Positions 39,384-49,686 of a DNA stretch of 64,000 nucleotides are shown one piece after another (the stretch's first letter is position 1; every line of letters starts with the position of its first letter). The notes under the pieces were generated by a model. That model was not told the DNA's origin. It ran no database searches and saw only the letters and a program-made list of their open reading frames with translations. The translations under genes were made by a program, and so were the position numbers. Source of the DNA: Macrosoma leucophasiata (taxonomy: Eukaryota > Arthropoda > Insecta > Lepidoptera > Hedylidae); NCBI GenBank assembly GCA_036365455.1, contig JAWQUS010000023.1, positions 2,046,001 to 2,110,000 of the forward strand, read 5' to 3'.

Positions 39384-39668
39384 ACTGGTGGTAGAGCTCC
39401 AGTGACGGAGCTCACGGGCGTAGGCACCACCGCATTACCTAATATACTTGCCGCTAAATGGTAGTGTTCAGCACTATCGTGTTCCGGTCAGGTGGTAATG
39501 TACGGCCCTGTAATTTCCGGCACAGAGGCACAACACCTAAGGCCTCAGGAGTGGTAACGCATCTGCATTTTGACCTTGGTCTTTGTGTGGGTGTCTATAG
39601 GCTGCAGTCATCACTCAACATCAATGTGAACTGCATACTTGTTTGCCACATCCTTAATATAAAAAAAA
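39384..39668 (+). repeat. Family A SINE, full length
   Basis: ACTGGTGGTAGAGCTCC to CTTAATATAAAAAAAA; close to the family consensus. Confidence 0.95.
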
Positions 39669-39918
39669 GTAAAATGGAATAAAAATGGAACGATGTCGGT
39701 CTGTTTATCCTTCCGTCATTAGATCACAGTCACATCTTTACTCTGAAATTATTAAAATTAAATCCTCGGTAGGTAGATGACATGTCATGTAGTTCGTGAG
39801 CCGCTTTATAACTTTATATAAAAATAGGTAAAAAAATAAGAGGAAGGTGAAGAGGCTCCATACTTGGAACTAAAAAAAACTATAAACTATTTCATTAAAC
39901 TTATACCTTTGGGATTAT
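39669..39918. other. No recognisable feature
   Basis: AT-rich spacer. Confidence 0.4.
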
Positions 39919-39933
39919 AGATAGCACTTGTAA

Positions 39934-40250
39934 TATTTTTATTTTTCGCAGTAACACATGCGAGTGAACTTTAGAAAATAAAGAAAAACTTGACTTCGGG
40001 CAGGAATCGAACCTGCGACCTCAGGATAACCAGTGTGCCTAGAGCGAGATTTCCGATCGCGATCGCGTAACATTAAACGCATATTTGTATGGAATTGAAG
40101 GAGCGTCATCTAGCGGTGAATCGATGACGCTCCTTCAATTCCATACAAATCGTTTTCTCTTACGCGATCGAATTCGCATAAAATCTCGCACTAGGCACGC
40201 AGTTCGGTAGCTCAGTGGTAAAGCGGCTGGGCTGGTTATCCTGAGGTCGA
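39934..40250. mobile_element. Family B (type B1) foldback retroposon, with a MITE in its centre
   Basis: 15-bp target duplication AGATAGCACTTGTAA / AGATAGCACTCGTAA (39919-39933, 40251-40265). 5' module TTTTCGCAGTAACACATGCG; then the tRNA-like 3' half in reverse (GACTTCGGGCAGGAATCGAA), the MITE at 40035-40198, and the 5' half in forward sense (TCGGTAGCTCAGTGGTAAAG ... CTGGTTATCCTGAGG). Confidence 0.8.
40035..40198. mobile_element. Palindromic MITE
   Basis: Ends GTGCCTAGAGCGAGATTT and AAATCTCGCACTAGGCAC (imperfect TIR), then TTACGCGATCG-type second pairing, and a perfect 28-bp stem from ATTTGTATGGAATTGAAGGA to GATGACG... around the loop TAGCGGTGAATC (40083-40150). A related scrap (GGAGCGTCATCGATTCAATC) is at 44894-44927. 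Confidence 0.8.
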
Positions 40251-40265
40251 AGATAGCACTCGTAA

Positions 40266-40857
40266 AAATGACACTCAGGATTCTAAAACTATTTCTTTTC
40301 AAAGTAAGTAGTTTGACAGAAAAATGCTTTTAAAGTGGTAAAATCTCTCGTCTAACTTTATCTAGTGAGTTAAAAAAAAAAAAAATTAAAACCTTCTCCT
40401 GACATTAAAGAACAGATAAAAAGAAAGAAATAATGAAAATAAGAAAAACTTCCAATTTAATGCAGTCTGGAACTTAGGCGCTTACGCAAACATTTCAATG
40501 ATTTGTTTTTATGTATGCAGATTTTTATCAAATATTAGATCACCAAATAAATGATAATATTCATTTTAGCAGTCAAGATCAAGTTCATTGACTTACAAGA
40601 ACATATACTTATTTTCAACTTAAAATGTTATCGTGAGTGACAAAATATCTTAAAACATTAATAACACTCAAGTACATTAGTCAGTAAGATATAAAATAAA
40701 TTTTCGAGCCAGTGTCCTTCAAATAAGGGTTGGTGTTGACGTCAGTACTTGAGACATAGGGTTGAGTCGTAACAGAAAAATAATTAATTTATCCTCTTAG
40801 TCGATTTATTTAGTACTTTTAATTCCATCATCCTTAAAATGCCATCCCAACTCACAG
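40266..40857. other. No recognisable feature
   Basis: AT-rich. Confidence 0.4.
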
Positions 40858-41147
40858 TCATCATCATCATCATCATCATTTCAGCCAAAAGACGTTCACT
40901 GCTGAACAATGGCCTCCCCCAAAGAATGCCACAACGAACGGTCCTGGGCCGCCCTCACCCAGCGATTGCTTGCGACCTTCACCAGGTCGCCGACCCATCT
41001 TGTGGGGGGCCTGCCTACGCTTCGGTTTCCGGTACGCGGTCGCTACTCTAGAACTGCTCTGCCCCAACGGCCGTCAGTTCTTCGAGCTATGTGCCCTGCC
41101 CACTTGAGTCTCGCTATTCGGTGGGCTATGTGTGAGCGATCACGTTC
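40858..41147 (-). pseudogene. RTE LINE 3' end, 5' truncated
   Basis: (GAT)n tail at 40858-40879 in minus sense, then CAGCAGTGAACGTCTTTTGG and the coding end with MGRRPGEGRKQS in an alternative frame; real frame gives GRP..RW.DDLVK. Truncated at about 41147, where family C begins. Confidence 0.8.
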
Positions 41148-41148
41148 T

Positions 41149-41310
41149 TCTAGGTATAAACCTGTGTCGTGGGTGCCGTTAAACACACACACAACACATA
41201 CACAAACACCCAGACCCGAAACAAAAATCTATAGGACATACAAATATTTGTCCCGGTTCTCCCCTTTGAATCAAACGGTCATCTCACACCGCTGGTCTAA
41301 GCGGGTCGTC
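41149..41310 (-). repeat. Family C tRNA-derived SINE, nearly complete
   Basis: TATAAACCTGTGTCGTGGGT to CCGCTGGTCTAAGCGGGTCG TC. Box B is damaged (CCCGGTTCTCCCCTTTG). Confidence 0.75.
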
Positions 41311-41431
41311 ATATAAAATAATATAATATACGCATATAAAAGTCACAAAATGGATAAAAACCCTAGACTATGAGAGTACTGAATTACTTTTACATTCTTC
41401 AATATAAATAACAAATTAATATTTTATGTGT
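41311..41431. other. No recognisable feature
   Basis: AT-rich spacer. Confidence 0.4.
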
Positions 41432-41599
41432 AGTTTTTTATACAGCAAAGATGGCAAACAAGCTTGCAGTTCACGTGGATGTTAACGAATAACTGCAGCC
41501 TATAGACATCCACATAATAAAACAGAGGTCAAAATGCAGATGCGTTGCCACCCCTGAGACCTTAGTTATTATATCTCTGTGAAAGTTATGACAGGGTTA
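41432..41599 (-). repeat. Family A2 short-class copy
   Basis: AGCAAAGATGGCAAACAAGC to CTCTGTGAAAGTTATGACAG. Confidence 0.8.
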
Positions 41600-41669
41600 C
41601 AACAAGGCATTTAAGTATTTCTCGCTATAATAGCACAAAAACATCCTAGTGCTTGTTTACGCACCCAAG

Positions 41670-41671
<2 letters not shown>

Positions 41672-41705
<34 letters not shown>
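41672..41705. repeat. (AC)n microsatellite
   Basis: About 17 CA units, followed by CGTGCGCACGCG. Confidence 0.95.
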
Positions 41706-41713
<8 letters not shown>

Positions 41714-42735
41714 GCGAACACGCACGCACATCAAGCAAATTGAAGGCTAGATTCAGTACGCACAACTATATACACTTATAGACTCAACCCATCGAAGCTG
41801 CGTTGTGTCGTCGATGACTCAACCGATCTATGAACGACTATGCATAGTTCAATATAAAGCACCGTCAACAAAGGCATATCAACACAATCCTCTCAGTGAA
41901 AATCTGTTCTATGAGCATACGAGATTACCTCTCGAAATGTGGGGTCTCTTAATGCTATCGTCATACAGAGAGCGGATGGGAAGTGAGAACAGCGCTGTTA
42001 GCGATAGAAAATTAAAATAATGTATAAATAAAATGATTATCGTGTAAATGTTTCATTGTTGAGCAAATTAAATTTTGTAAACATTGTGCAAGTAATTGTG
42101 AAATCGAATCGCGCGGGGCACATAAGAGGGGGGTATTATCGTCAAAATATGGCCAGAGTTGATCGATTGAGTCCTCACAGCGCTTCATTCTTATTGTAAT
42201 TTTTATACTATATTGTAATACTTATAATATTAATTTCATCGATTGTTTATTCAATTAATTTGTGCACGAATCCAGACTTACCTAAACACGCTGAAGAACG
42301 GGTACACATTAGCCAACAGGCTGCGTCGAACGTGCGTTAGCATAGCACATTAGGTGGAAACCTGCTAGAAATCCCGCAGATCTTCAAATGTCCGTTAAGA
42401 AAGCGCCTGCTTAAAAAGTAACAATTTGCAAAGTGAATTTGGTATATAATTAAATTATTATTATTCCCTGTGAACTTTATGTCAGTGTGTCTCTTTGTAT
42501 TCTTGTAATATGACTTCGTCCCGCTCGCTGTGTGCCGATAGCAAAGCATTACAATGTGAGCATAGAAATTGGGACGGAAAGATAGTAAAAGGTGACGTCA
42601 TAATATACTAGTCTTGATATCGCCGCGTCATCCGATAACCTGAACTTGATAATATGGAAATATGTACTTAGGTTCGGTTGCACCAAAATATTTTGTTAAG
42701 GTTATGTTTTTTGACAAATTGAATAATAACATTTC
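41706..42735. other. No recognisable feature
   Basis: 1 kb unassigned. The 71- and 70-codon frames at 41805-42020 (+) and 42337-42549 (-) have no recognisable motif. Confidence 0.4.
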
Positions 42736-42999
42736 ACTGGTGGTAGAGCTCCAGTGATGGAGCTCGCAGGCGTAGGCAACGGGCGTAGTGTTCAGCACTA
42801 TCGTGTTCCGGTCAGGTGGTAATGTACGGCCCTGTAATTTCCGGCACAGAGGCATAACACCTAATGCCTCAGGAGTGGCAGCGCATCTGCATTTTGTCCT
42901 CTGGTCATTGTGTGGGTGTCTTTGGGATGCAGTCATCACCTAACATCAATGTGTCACACACATCAATCACCTAAAATCACTTTTATTACATAAAAAAAA
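42736..42999 (+). repeat. Family A SINE, full length with deletion
   Basis: ACTGGTGGTAGAGCTCC to TTACATAAAAAAAA; about 40 bp lost after GGCGTAGGCA. Confidence 0.9.
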
Positions 43000-43555
43000 C
43001 AGTAAAACGTAACAGTTCTTACTAAGTTGTTCTTTGATTCCTGTAATTGGTGGCCTGACTTGAATAAATATAACTGTCTGTTAGTAAGTAATTTGGTATT
43101 TCTTACTTTTTCGTGCTGTCATAATTTGATTTTGAAGTCAGTGTAATGTTGTATAAAGTATAAATCTGCTCTATAATGAAAGGTGTGTATGTATTTTTCT
43201 TACGGAGCGAGAATTTTAACGTAATTAAACTTACAATTAAACAACGAACATTCTTGAAACAGGATAGATTTAAAGTAATTAACATAAACAGTTTTATTTT
43301 TTTTATTTTTTTGTGTTTGTTTTATCTAACGTGGCAACCCTAGCGCCTGTGATTGGTACGCTAAAAGCTCCAACCGCGACCTCTACTGCCTAATGTATCT
43401 GTAATAGACTAGGGACTTCTCCGCCATTTTCTGCTGGTCCACTTTAATTTCGTTACAAATTGTATGCGTATTGATTTGAATTTTAAGTTGTTGACCGACT
43501 CTAAAAGAAAAATAATGCCTGAGAAAGCTTAATTATTTATCTGTGTTTTAACTTT
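43000..43555. other. No recognisable feature
   Basis: Unassigned, T-rich around 43290. Confidence 0.4.
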
Positions 43556-43760
43556 TACGACCCGGTTAGTCCAGCGGTGTAAGATGACCCTTTGATTCGA
43601 AGGGCCGCGGGCTCGATCTCCACTACGAGACAAATATTTGTACGGCCTACAGATATTTGTTTTGGGTCTGGGTGTTTGCGCATGTGTTGTATGTGTACAA
43701 CGGCACCCACGACACAGGTTTATACCTACTGTGCGGCTGTGAGTGTAAGCGTATTTATAC
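43556..43760 (+). repeat. Family C tRNA-derived SINE
   Basis: ACGACCCGGTTAGTCCAGCG; box B changed to GGGCTCGATCTCC. Body and GAGTGTAAGCGTATTTATAC end present, followed by a short second copy of the end (GGGTTGTGTAAGCGTATAC, to 43790). Confidence 0.75.
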
Positions 43761-43869
43761 TTAGTGTGGGGTTGTGTAAGCGTATACATTTTTTTTCGCC
43801 ATGCGGATATGATTTTGCTATTTGTATCGAATCTTTCGAGGGGTCGGGACGTGATGACTCCATCTTCCT

Positions 43870-44060
43870 CTAGTGGAGGAGAAGCGCTCCTGCACACGGT
43901 GCCGCGCACTGTCCCCTCCCTATTTTATGTAGCCGTTCCATTGCCGGCGTACGAAGGTGCAAGTTGCACTTTTTAAATTCTAACTTTTGTACTCGGCCGG
44001 CAACGGAACGGCCAAGTCAAACGGATGGAGTGCGGAGGGCGCGCGGCTACGGCGCGGAGG
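43870..44060. other. GC-rich flank of the minisatellite
   Basis: CGCTCCTGCACACGGTGCCG and CGGCCGGCAACGGAACGGCC. No product recognised. Confidence 0.5.
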
Positions 44061-44372
44061 TGGCGCGTGTCTACAGCGTTATGGCGCGGTAGCAGTCCCT
44101 GCGTTGCGCGTGTCTACAGCGTTATGGCGCGGTAGCAGTCCCTGCGTGGCGCGTGTCTACAGCGTTATGGCGCGGTAGCGGCGCGGCAGCAGTCCCTGCG
44201 TGGCGCGTGTCTACAGCGTTATGGCGCGGTAGCAGTCCCTGCGTGGCGCGTGTCTACAGCGTTATGGCGCGGTAGCAGTCCCTGCGTGGCGCGTGTCTAC
44301 AGCGTTATGGCACGGTAGCAGGCCCTGCGCGGCGAGTGCGTACAGCGTAGTGGCGCGGTGGCGGCGCGGTAG
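44061..44372 (+). repeat. GC-rich minisatellite, 43-bp unit, about 6-7 copies
   Basis: Unit TGGCGCGTGTCTACAGCGTT ATGGCGCGGTAGCAGTCCCTGCG. Starts at 44061, 44104, 44147, 44201, 44244 and 44287; the third unit carries an 11-bp internal duplication (GGCGCGGTAGC), the last is degenerate. Units are nearly identical. Confidence 0.95.
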
Positions 44373-44375
44373 CAG

Positions 44376-44402
44376 ACTTCATCACTGGAGCTCTTACACC
44401 AG
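44376..44402 (-). repeat. Family A 5' end fragment
   Basis: CATCACTGGAGCTCTTACACCAGT directly after the minisatellite; only the first 25 bp of A. Confidence 0.6.
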
Positions 44403-44818
44403 TAATATTGTTTTAAAAAGAAATACGCACTGACTTGCCAGTATCTTCCCTAAATTTATTACATTCGTAATGCCATGAAGCGAACGTACTTCAAGTTCCA
44501 AACGCTCGCGTTTACGTTCGTACCCCATAAACCATAGAAGGTCCAAACAACGTAAACTTACAGCTATAATCGTGTGCGGTAAACAGAGAGAGGGTGGAGG
44601 GCTCTCGGAACAAGCTCACTTGACACACCAGTTCTAGCCGGCGAGCTACTCGAGCGAGACCTAAATAACAGAACTACGTTTAGGAAGCGAGTTTTTGTTC
44701 ACTGTACAAGTTGTGAATACGAAATGTTGGCCAAGTATCACTAAGGTTCAGTTGTAACAAAATATTTGTTGAAGTTAATCTAAAATTGTACATCCTTCTC
44801 TAACTTTAACATATTTCT
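44403..44818. other. No recognisable feature
   Basis: Unassigned. Confidence 0.4.
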
Positions 44819-44893
44819 TTACGTAACTTCACGCCTGTTATCCCCGAAGGGGTAGGCAGAGGTAAATGCATGCATTCAAGCATGCAAACACCC
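44819..44893 (-). repeat. Family D SINE 3' end
   Basis: ACGTAACTTCACGCCTGTTA, CCGAAGGGGTAGGCAGAGGT, GCATGCAAACACCCA. Confidence 0.8.
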
Positions 44894-45100
44894 AGGAGCG
44901 TCATCGATTCAATCGATGACGCTCCTTCAATAATGCGGTGCCAACGCCCGCGAGCTCCGTCGCTGGAGCTCTACCACCGGTGAAATTATAAAGCATAAAA
45001 TTTCACTAGTGGTAGTCTATAATTCCAGTTTCCGAGTTTGAGAGCGTAGGCACTACCGCAATAACTAATCTGTTTGAGGGCTAATGGTAGAGAAATGTCA
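44894..45100. repeat. Palindromic MITE scrap and two family A fragments
   Basis: GGAGCGTCATCGAT...ATCGATGACGCTCC (44894-44927) is the stem of the 40035 MITE with most of it deleted. 44931-44981 is an A 5' end (minus); 45005-45090 is a diverged A 5' part (plus). Confidence 0.65.
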
Positions 45101-45160
45101 TAATTTTATTCTTCGCAATGACACCTGCGAGTGAATGAAGAAAAGAAAAGAAAAAACAAG
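45101..45160 (+). repeat. Family B 5' module fragment
   Basis: TTATTCTTCGCAATGACACC, TGCGAGTGAATGAAG, AAAAGAAAAG. No tRNA-like part. Confidence 0.55.
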
Positions 45161-45592
45161 AGAAACCTGCGAAAACGTCGTGTTAACATAATTTATCCAT
45201 TGTTCTATTTACGGACTGGCACTGAACGTGTGCGCCACATACATGTTAGTGCACAAACAATGATCGTGTGTACAGTTGATGTCTCGACGGACATTACAAT
45301 TGTATCGGTTTTCAATTTCCCTGTTGTGTTTTAGAGAACCAATGATATTCATTGGACACAATTAAAACTCCTTGCGTGAATGAATGCATGGTAATGTATG
45401 TAATGTTCTATTTATGATTTATTCTTTATGTTACATAATGTACTGTGTAATGGGTTAACCAGTAACAATTTGCAGGCTGGAAATTACCCGTCTCCGTTCA
45501 TTCTCATTCGTCCGCGCAATTTTCGTAAAAAGGTGTTACAAGTTTTTGCTTTACGTACTAATATTATGATTTTCCTATAAATTTTTATCCAG
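45161..45592. other. No recognisable feature
   Basis: Unassigned. Confidence 0.4.
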
Positions 45593-45719
45593 ACATACCC
45601 CCATATTTTAGCTGTAGAATGCTTTGTCTTTGTTGCATTGTTAAATGTGCAGGATAGAAAAAGACAAAGGAGAGATAGCAACACTTTGACTAAAATATAT
45701 TTATGAATAAGGGGGTTAT
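45593..45719 (+). repeat. CCCCCTTATTCATAAA MITE fragment
   Basis: GTAGAATGCTTTGTCTTTGT, GCAGGATAGAAAAAGACAAA, GGAGAGATAG and the terminus TTTATGAATAAGGGGGTTA. Inverse-oriented relative at 52765-52872. Confidence 0.65.
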
Positions 45720-45864
45720 TTTTTAGTATCAATAAATAAATTCACTCAGAAATATTGTGATTGATAGATTGGTAGATATACAGGGTTAATTTAAATTAGT
45801 GCATCACCTTTTGCACGCAGCGTCTCTACAACAAGTTCAACAACACTGCAGGCCCAACACTTCT

Positions 45865-46156
45865 ACTGGTGGTAGAGCTCCAGTGACGGAGCTCGCCGGC
45901 GTAGGCACCACCGCATTACCTAAGATACTTGCCGCTAAATGGAAGTGTTCAGCACTATCGTGTTCCGGTCAGGTGGTAATATACGGACCTGTAATTTCCG
46001 GCACAGAAGCATAACACCTTAGGCCTCAGGAGTGGTAACGCATCTGCATTTTGACCTTGGTCTTTGTGTGGGTGTCTATAGGCTGCAGTCATCACTTAAC
46101 ATCAATGTGAACTGCATGCTTGTTTGCCACTTTTACGAGAATTACATTAATAAAAA
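45865..46156 (+). repeat. Family A SINE, full length
   Basis: ACTGGTGGTAGAGCTCC to TTACATTAATAAAAA; a short insert ACGAGA lies in the 3' end. Directly upstream of LINE-X copy 3, allowing side-by-side 3' end comparison. Confidence 0.95.
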
Positions 46157-46169
46157 TATGTATATTATT

Positions 46170-46463
46170 TTAAAAGTCGCAGGTACATTGTTCCACACGC
46201 ACAGATTGGACACTTGGCAGTGTTTAACAGCCCGATTCGCGCGTTCATTCCTGCCCAGAACGTGCAAATTGTGGAACAAACTTCCATCTGAGGTGTTCCC
46301 CCGGCGCTACAATATGGGGTTCTTCAAAACAGGCGTCAAAAGAGTCCTTCAGGGCTGGCAGCGCGTTGGCAGCTCCCCTGATGTTGTAAATGTTTATAGG
46401 CGTCGGTAACTACTTTCCATCAGGTGGCCCGTCTGCTTGTCTATCAATCCTTTGACATATAAA
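46170..46463 (+). pseudogene. LINE-X C-terminal and 3' end, best copy
   Basis: The open frame continues to 46409 with RLDTWQCLTARFARSFLPRT, KLWNKLPSEVFPRRYNMGFF and GWQRVGSSPDVVNVYRRR then stop. The 3' end from 46395 reads TATAGGCGTCGGTAACTACT, then CCATCAGGTGGCCCGTCTGC and ends ACATATAAAA. 5' truncated; the RT proper is missing. Confidence 0.8.
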
Positions 46464-46616
46464 AGGTACATTGTCGTTTGGATTGGTGAAGAGAAGCTGC
46501 CGGCAAGGGGTGATGCACTTATTTCGATTAATCCTGTATACATACGTACATATTTATCATGGCATATAATCTGTCTAATACCCAAGATTCGATTGTCGAA
46601 ACAAGCAATTTATTAA

Positions 46617-46899
46617 AAGGCCTTTTTCCTGTCAAGCGGGTGTGCGTCCGCACGCGGGTGACGTCAAGACGTCTGCGAGCCACACGCAGAATAAAAAATC
46701 ACACACAAACAATTGCACCGTTGCAATTTGGTGCGTGCTGCTAACAGATACAGTTGTATACAGTTTGGATATAAAAAAGCCATGCTCCGCGGGTGCCACG
46801 CGTCAAAGGAAAAAATTGTATGAAACGATGGGATCCGTGTGATGCGCATGCGGGTCACATTCGCGTGCGGATGCAGATCCGCTTGAAAGGAAAAAGGCC
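46617..46899. mobile_element. MITE with about 45-bp terminal inverted repeats
   Basis: AAGGCCTTTTTCCTGTCAAG, CGGGTGTGCGTCCGCACGCG at left; inverse at right (CGCGTGCGGATGCAGATCCG, CTTGAAAGGAAAAAGGCC). TTAA abuts both ends (46613-46616, 46900-46903). No transposase. Confidence 0.8.
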
Positions 46900-46903
46900 T
46901 TAA

Positions 46904-47381
46904 TACAATAAAAAAAAACACTTTTCGATATAGTAATATGTGAATGATATCCCCGAAATAAATATTCGCCAAAAAATACAGGTATCATGTGCAAATTGTG
47001 CAATAAAGTTGCCTATATTTTTAAAGCTCCATTTTTCTGCATATTTAAACAAACAAATCCTAACAAACCTAACGAATACAAAAACTCTCACATTTTCAAC
47101 AAGTGGAATACATTTCTAGTTTATTTTTTATTCTACAAACCATCTGTTTGTGGCTCGTAGTTTCACATGCCCAAAAACTCAATGTTGAAAAAAATTTTTT
47201 GAAAAATAACTGGCGGTTCTAAAAAGTTTAAAATTAAACAATCTTATGAATGCTGACTTTTAGACGCTTAAGTAATATCATTCTAAGTATAAATAAAATG
47301 TGTTTTTAATTTTTCCATGATTTTATTTTGTGGTGAATAAAGAAAAAGAGAAAGAGGGTTTTCTTCCCCTACAATCATTTG
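46904..47381. other. No recognisable feature
   Basis: AT-rich. Confidence 0.4.
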
Positions 47382-47411
47382 TTTCACAACAGGTTTAAAC
47401 CTGTTGTGAAA
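47382..47411. repeat. Perfect 30-bp palindrome
   Basis: TTTCACAACAGGTTT followed without a spacer by its exact inverse. Lies at the left edge of the GC-rich segment. Confidence 0.95.
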
Positions 47412-48105
47412 CAGGTTGGTAGATCAAACTAGAGCTCTCGCTTTTCGCCCCAAATGTTTCCGCTTTGTCGTGGCGGGAGGGCTCAGTACCCGGTGGTTGT
47501 CCCCACACCGGCGAAGCCAAGAGGAACCCAGAGAGGGGGTAGCGTTTGGCGTGGCTCTGCCCGCCACTCGCTGCTGTGGAGAGGAGACGGCTGGGGAGGA
47601 GGTGTACTTCGTTGGCCCTGCACCCTATCCCCAGCCGCCTAGCGGTGGTCCCGCCGCTCGATAGGGACATGGTGGGGCCGGGGGGGGGGTTTCATCCCTG
47701 TCACTCCCGCTCCCCCGGGGCCGGTAAGAGTGCCCCTGGACTCCTCCACCCGTGCGTCTTGGGACGCCTGGCGTAGTGGGTGGTCGGGGCAGGGACCTTT
47801 GGGTGTCGGACTAGGGGATGTCCGTCGCCCAAATGGAGATAGTTCCCAAGCTGGGTGGCGTGCACGTGTTCCGCACGCCACTAGTGTTGGTTGGAGCCAA
47901 AGAGCTCAACCTGCGGAGGGCTCGGAGACGAGCAGCCGCCGGCGGGATCGCGGATATGTGCGTAAGCTTTCCCGTGACCCCGCCACTGATGGCGGAAGAG
48001 TCGGAACACCGCGGGGTTTTAGTGAGTACGAGTCTCACACTACCCGCCGTCGTTTCCCCTAGTCGGCGGGTGCCCATGAGGGTTTCCCCGCGTAAAAAAA
48101 AAGCT
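47412..48105 (+). repeat. GC-rich segment, probable LINE 3' region with poly-A
   Basis: About 690 bp of GC-rich DNA in an AT-rich setting. The end reads AGTGAGTACGAGTCTCACAC, TAGTCGGCGGGTGCCCATGA, GGGTTTCCCCGCGTAAAAAAAAA. I associate this GTGAGT...TCTCACA...CCCCGCG plus A tail with the 3' part of an R1-like or related non-LTR LINE. Overlapping frames of 60-113 codons exist on both strands because GC-rich DNA has few stops; none shows a motif. Confidence 0.5.
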
Positions 48106-48232
48106 TTTGTTAAGTTTTTTTTTCTAATCTACATTTTTTTTGTTGAATCTACGGCTTAAAGATAGCCATTCCATTCACTTTACCGGGAATAAAATTGACT
48201 TCGAGCCGGGAACCTGTAGCTGTACCACCATT

Positions 48233-48499
48233 ACTGGTGGCATAGCTCCAGTGATGGAGCTCGCGGGCGTAGGCACCACCGGATTACCTAATATACCTAC
48301 TTGGTATACCGCTAAATGGTAGTATTCAGCAGTATCATGTTCCGGTCAGGTGGTACTGTACGGGCCTGTTATTTCCGGCACAGAGGCGTAACAATCTGTA
48401 TCACCCTCAGTAAGTAAGATCTTGGACTTTGTGAGGGTGTCTATAGGCTGCAGTCATCACTTAACATCAATGTGAATTGCACGCTTGTTTGCCACTTCA
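48233..48499 (+). repeat. Family A SINE, lacking the A tail
   Basis: ACTGGTGGCATAGCTCC to TTGTTTGCCACTTCAAATC; an unusual CACCCTCAGTAAGTAAGATC replaces the usual middle part. Confidence 0.85.
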
Positions 48500-48999
48500 A
48501 ATCAAATTCATAAAGCAATTAGTGAAATTACACTCAAACATAAAATGAAACAGATATCTTGTTGTTTACCATCTAATTATTTTTTAAGCGTTCCCCGAAC
48601 CGCCCTTTTGCAAATAAGCCCTCTTGCTGATTAACGAGTGTTCTGAATTGTTTTAAATTTATTATGCTTAACGAAAAATGGTGACAACGGTTTTATAATG
48701 TTAATTAAACGCGTTTCGTATTGGATGGAGTGTTGAGATTTTAGCGTGAAATAGGTAAGATAAATAATTGTTGAAGTAATAATAATGAAATGTTTAACTA
48801 CCTCAATCAGGATTAAATTGTTTTATTATGTATCTTGAGGTATTTTATTATAACACCTGTGTGCATCTGACCTAATATAAAAAATAATCTTTGATTTGCT
48901 ATATGTACGATTGTTTAATAATATATCACAAATTTAATCACACAATTGAAATTACTGCAAAATAATGCATATTTTAAATTAAGAAAATGTTTTTGTTTT
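48500..48999. other. No recognisable feature
   Basis: AT-rich. Confidence 0.4.
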
Positions 49000-49294
49000 T
49001 TTTTTTTTTTTTTTTTATGTAATAAAAGTGGCAAACAAGCATGCAGTTCACATTGATGTTAAGTGATGACTGTAGCCTATAGACACCCACACAATGACCA
49101 GAGGTCAAAATGCAGATGCGCTGCCACTCCTGAGGCATTAGGTGATATGCCTCTGTGCCTGAAATTACAGGGCCGTACATTACCACCTGACCGGAACACG
49201 ATAGTGCTGAACACTACCATTTAGCGGCAAGTATATTAGGTAATGCGGTGGTGCCTACGCCCGCGAGCTCCGTCACTGGAACTCTACCACCAGT
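49000..49294 (-). repeat. Family A SINE, full length
   Basis: T-run, ATGTAATAAAAGTGGCAAAC to GGAACTCTACCACCAGT. Close to the 28475 subgroup (CCTGAAATTAC, GGTGATATGCC). Confidence 0.95.
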
Positions 49295-49385
49295 AAAAAG
49301 TTTGTAGTTTTTTTTCTTATTTGCTATTATTTTATATTTCTGTAATTGTATAGTGTACAATTTGTTGTTGCAACTTTCAATTAAA

Positions 49386-49600
49386 TCCCTACTGAAATTA
49401 TAAATGCAAAAGTAACTCTGTCTGTCTGTCTTTCTGTCTGTTTGTTTGTTTGTCTGTCCGTCTGTCTGTCTGTTACCTTTTCACGTCCAAACGACTGAAC
49501 CGATTTTAATGAAATTTGGTACAGAGATAGAGCTGACTTTGAGAAAGAACATAGGCTACTTTCCGACGACCACGCGGGCGAAGCCGCGGGCAACAGCTAG
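49386..49600 (+). mobile_element. Helitron-like element, complete non-autonomous copy
   Basis: Starts TCCCTACTGAAATTATAAAT, has CTGTCTGTCTGTC repeats, CGACTGAACCGATTTTAATG and GGTACAGAGATAGAGC, ends CGCGGGCGAAGCCGCGGGCA ACAGCTAG, inserted between A and T. CGCGGGC/GCCCGCG-like hairpin before CTAG. Confidence 0.85.
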
Positions 49601-49686
49601 TAAATAAATAAATATATACATGTACTTACCTCTCCATACTGATATCCTTACAGGTCGTAATAGCGGTGTTAGAGAGGAATATTGAG

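Noticed and set aside
41805..42020. Possible small gene
   Set aside because: A single 71-codon frame without motif, splice context or repeat-independent evidence.
44061..44372. CRISPR-like array
   Set aside because: Units are contiguous without unique spacers and the setting is a eukaryotic genome; a minisatellite.
45484..45732. 82-codon minus-strand frame with a hydrophobic start
   Set aside because: It covers a MITE fragment shared with 52765-52872, so the frame is incidental.
47416..48159. Protein-coding gene from overlapping frames in the GC-rich segment
   Set aside because: Frames on both strands overlap, none has recognisable domains, and length is explained by low stop density in GC-rich DNA.
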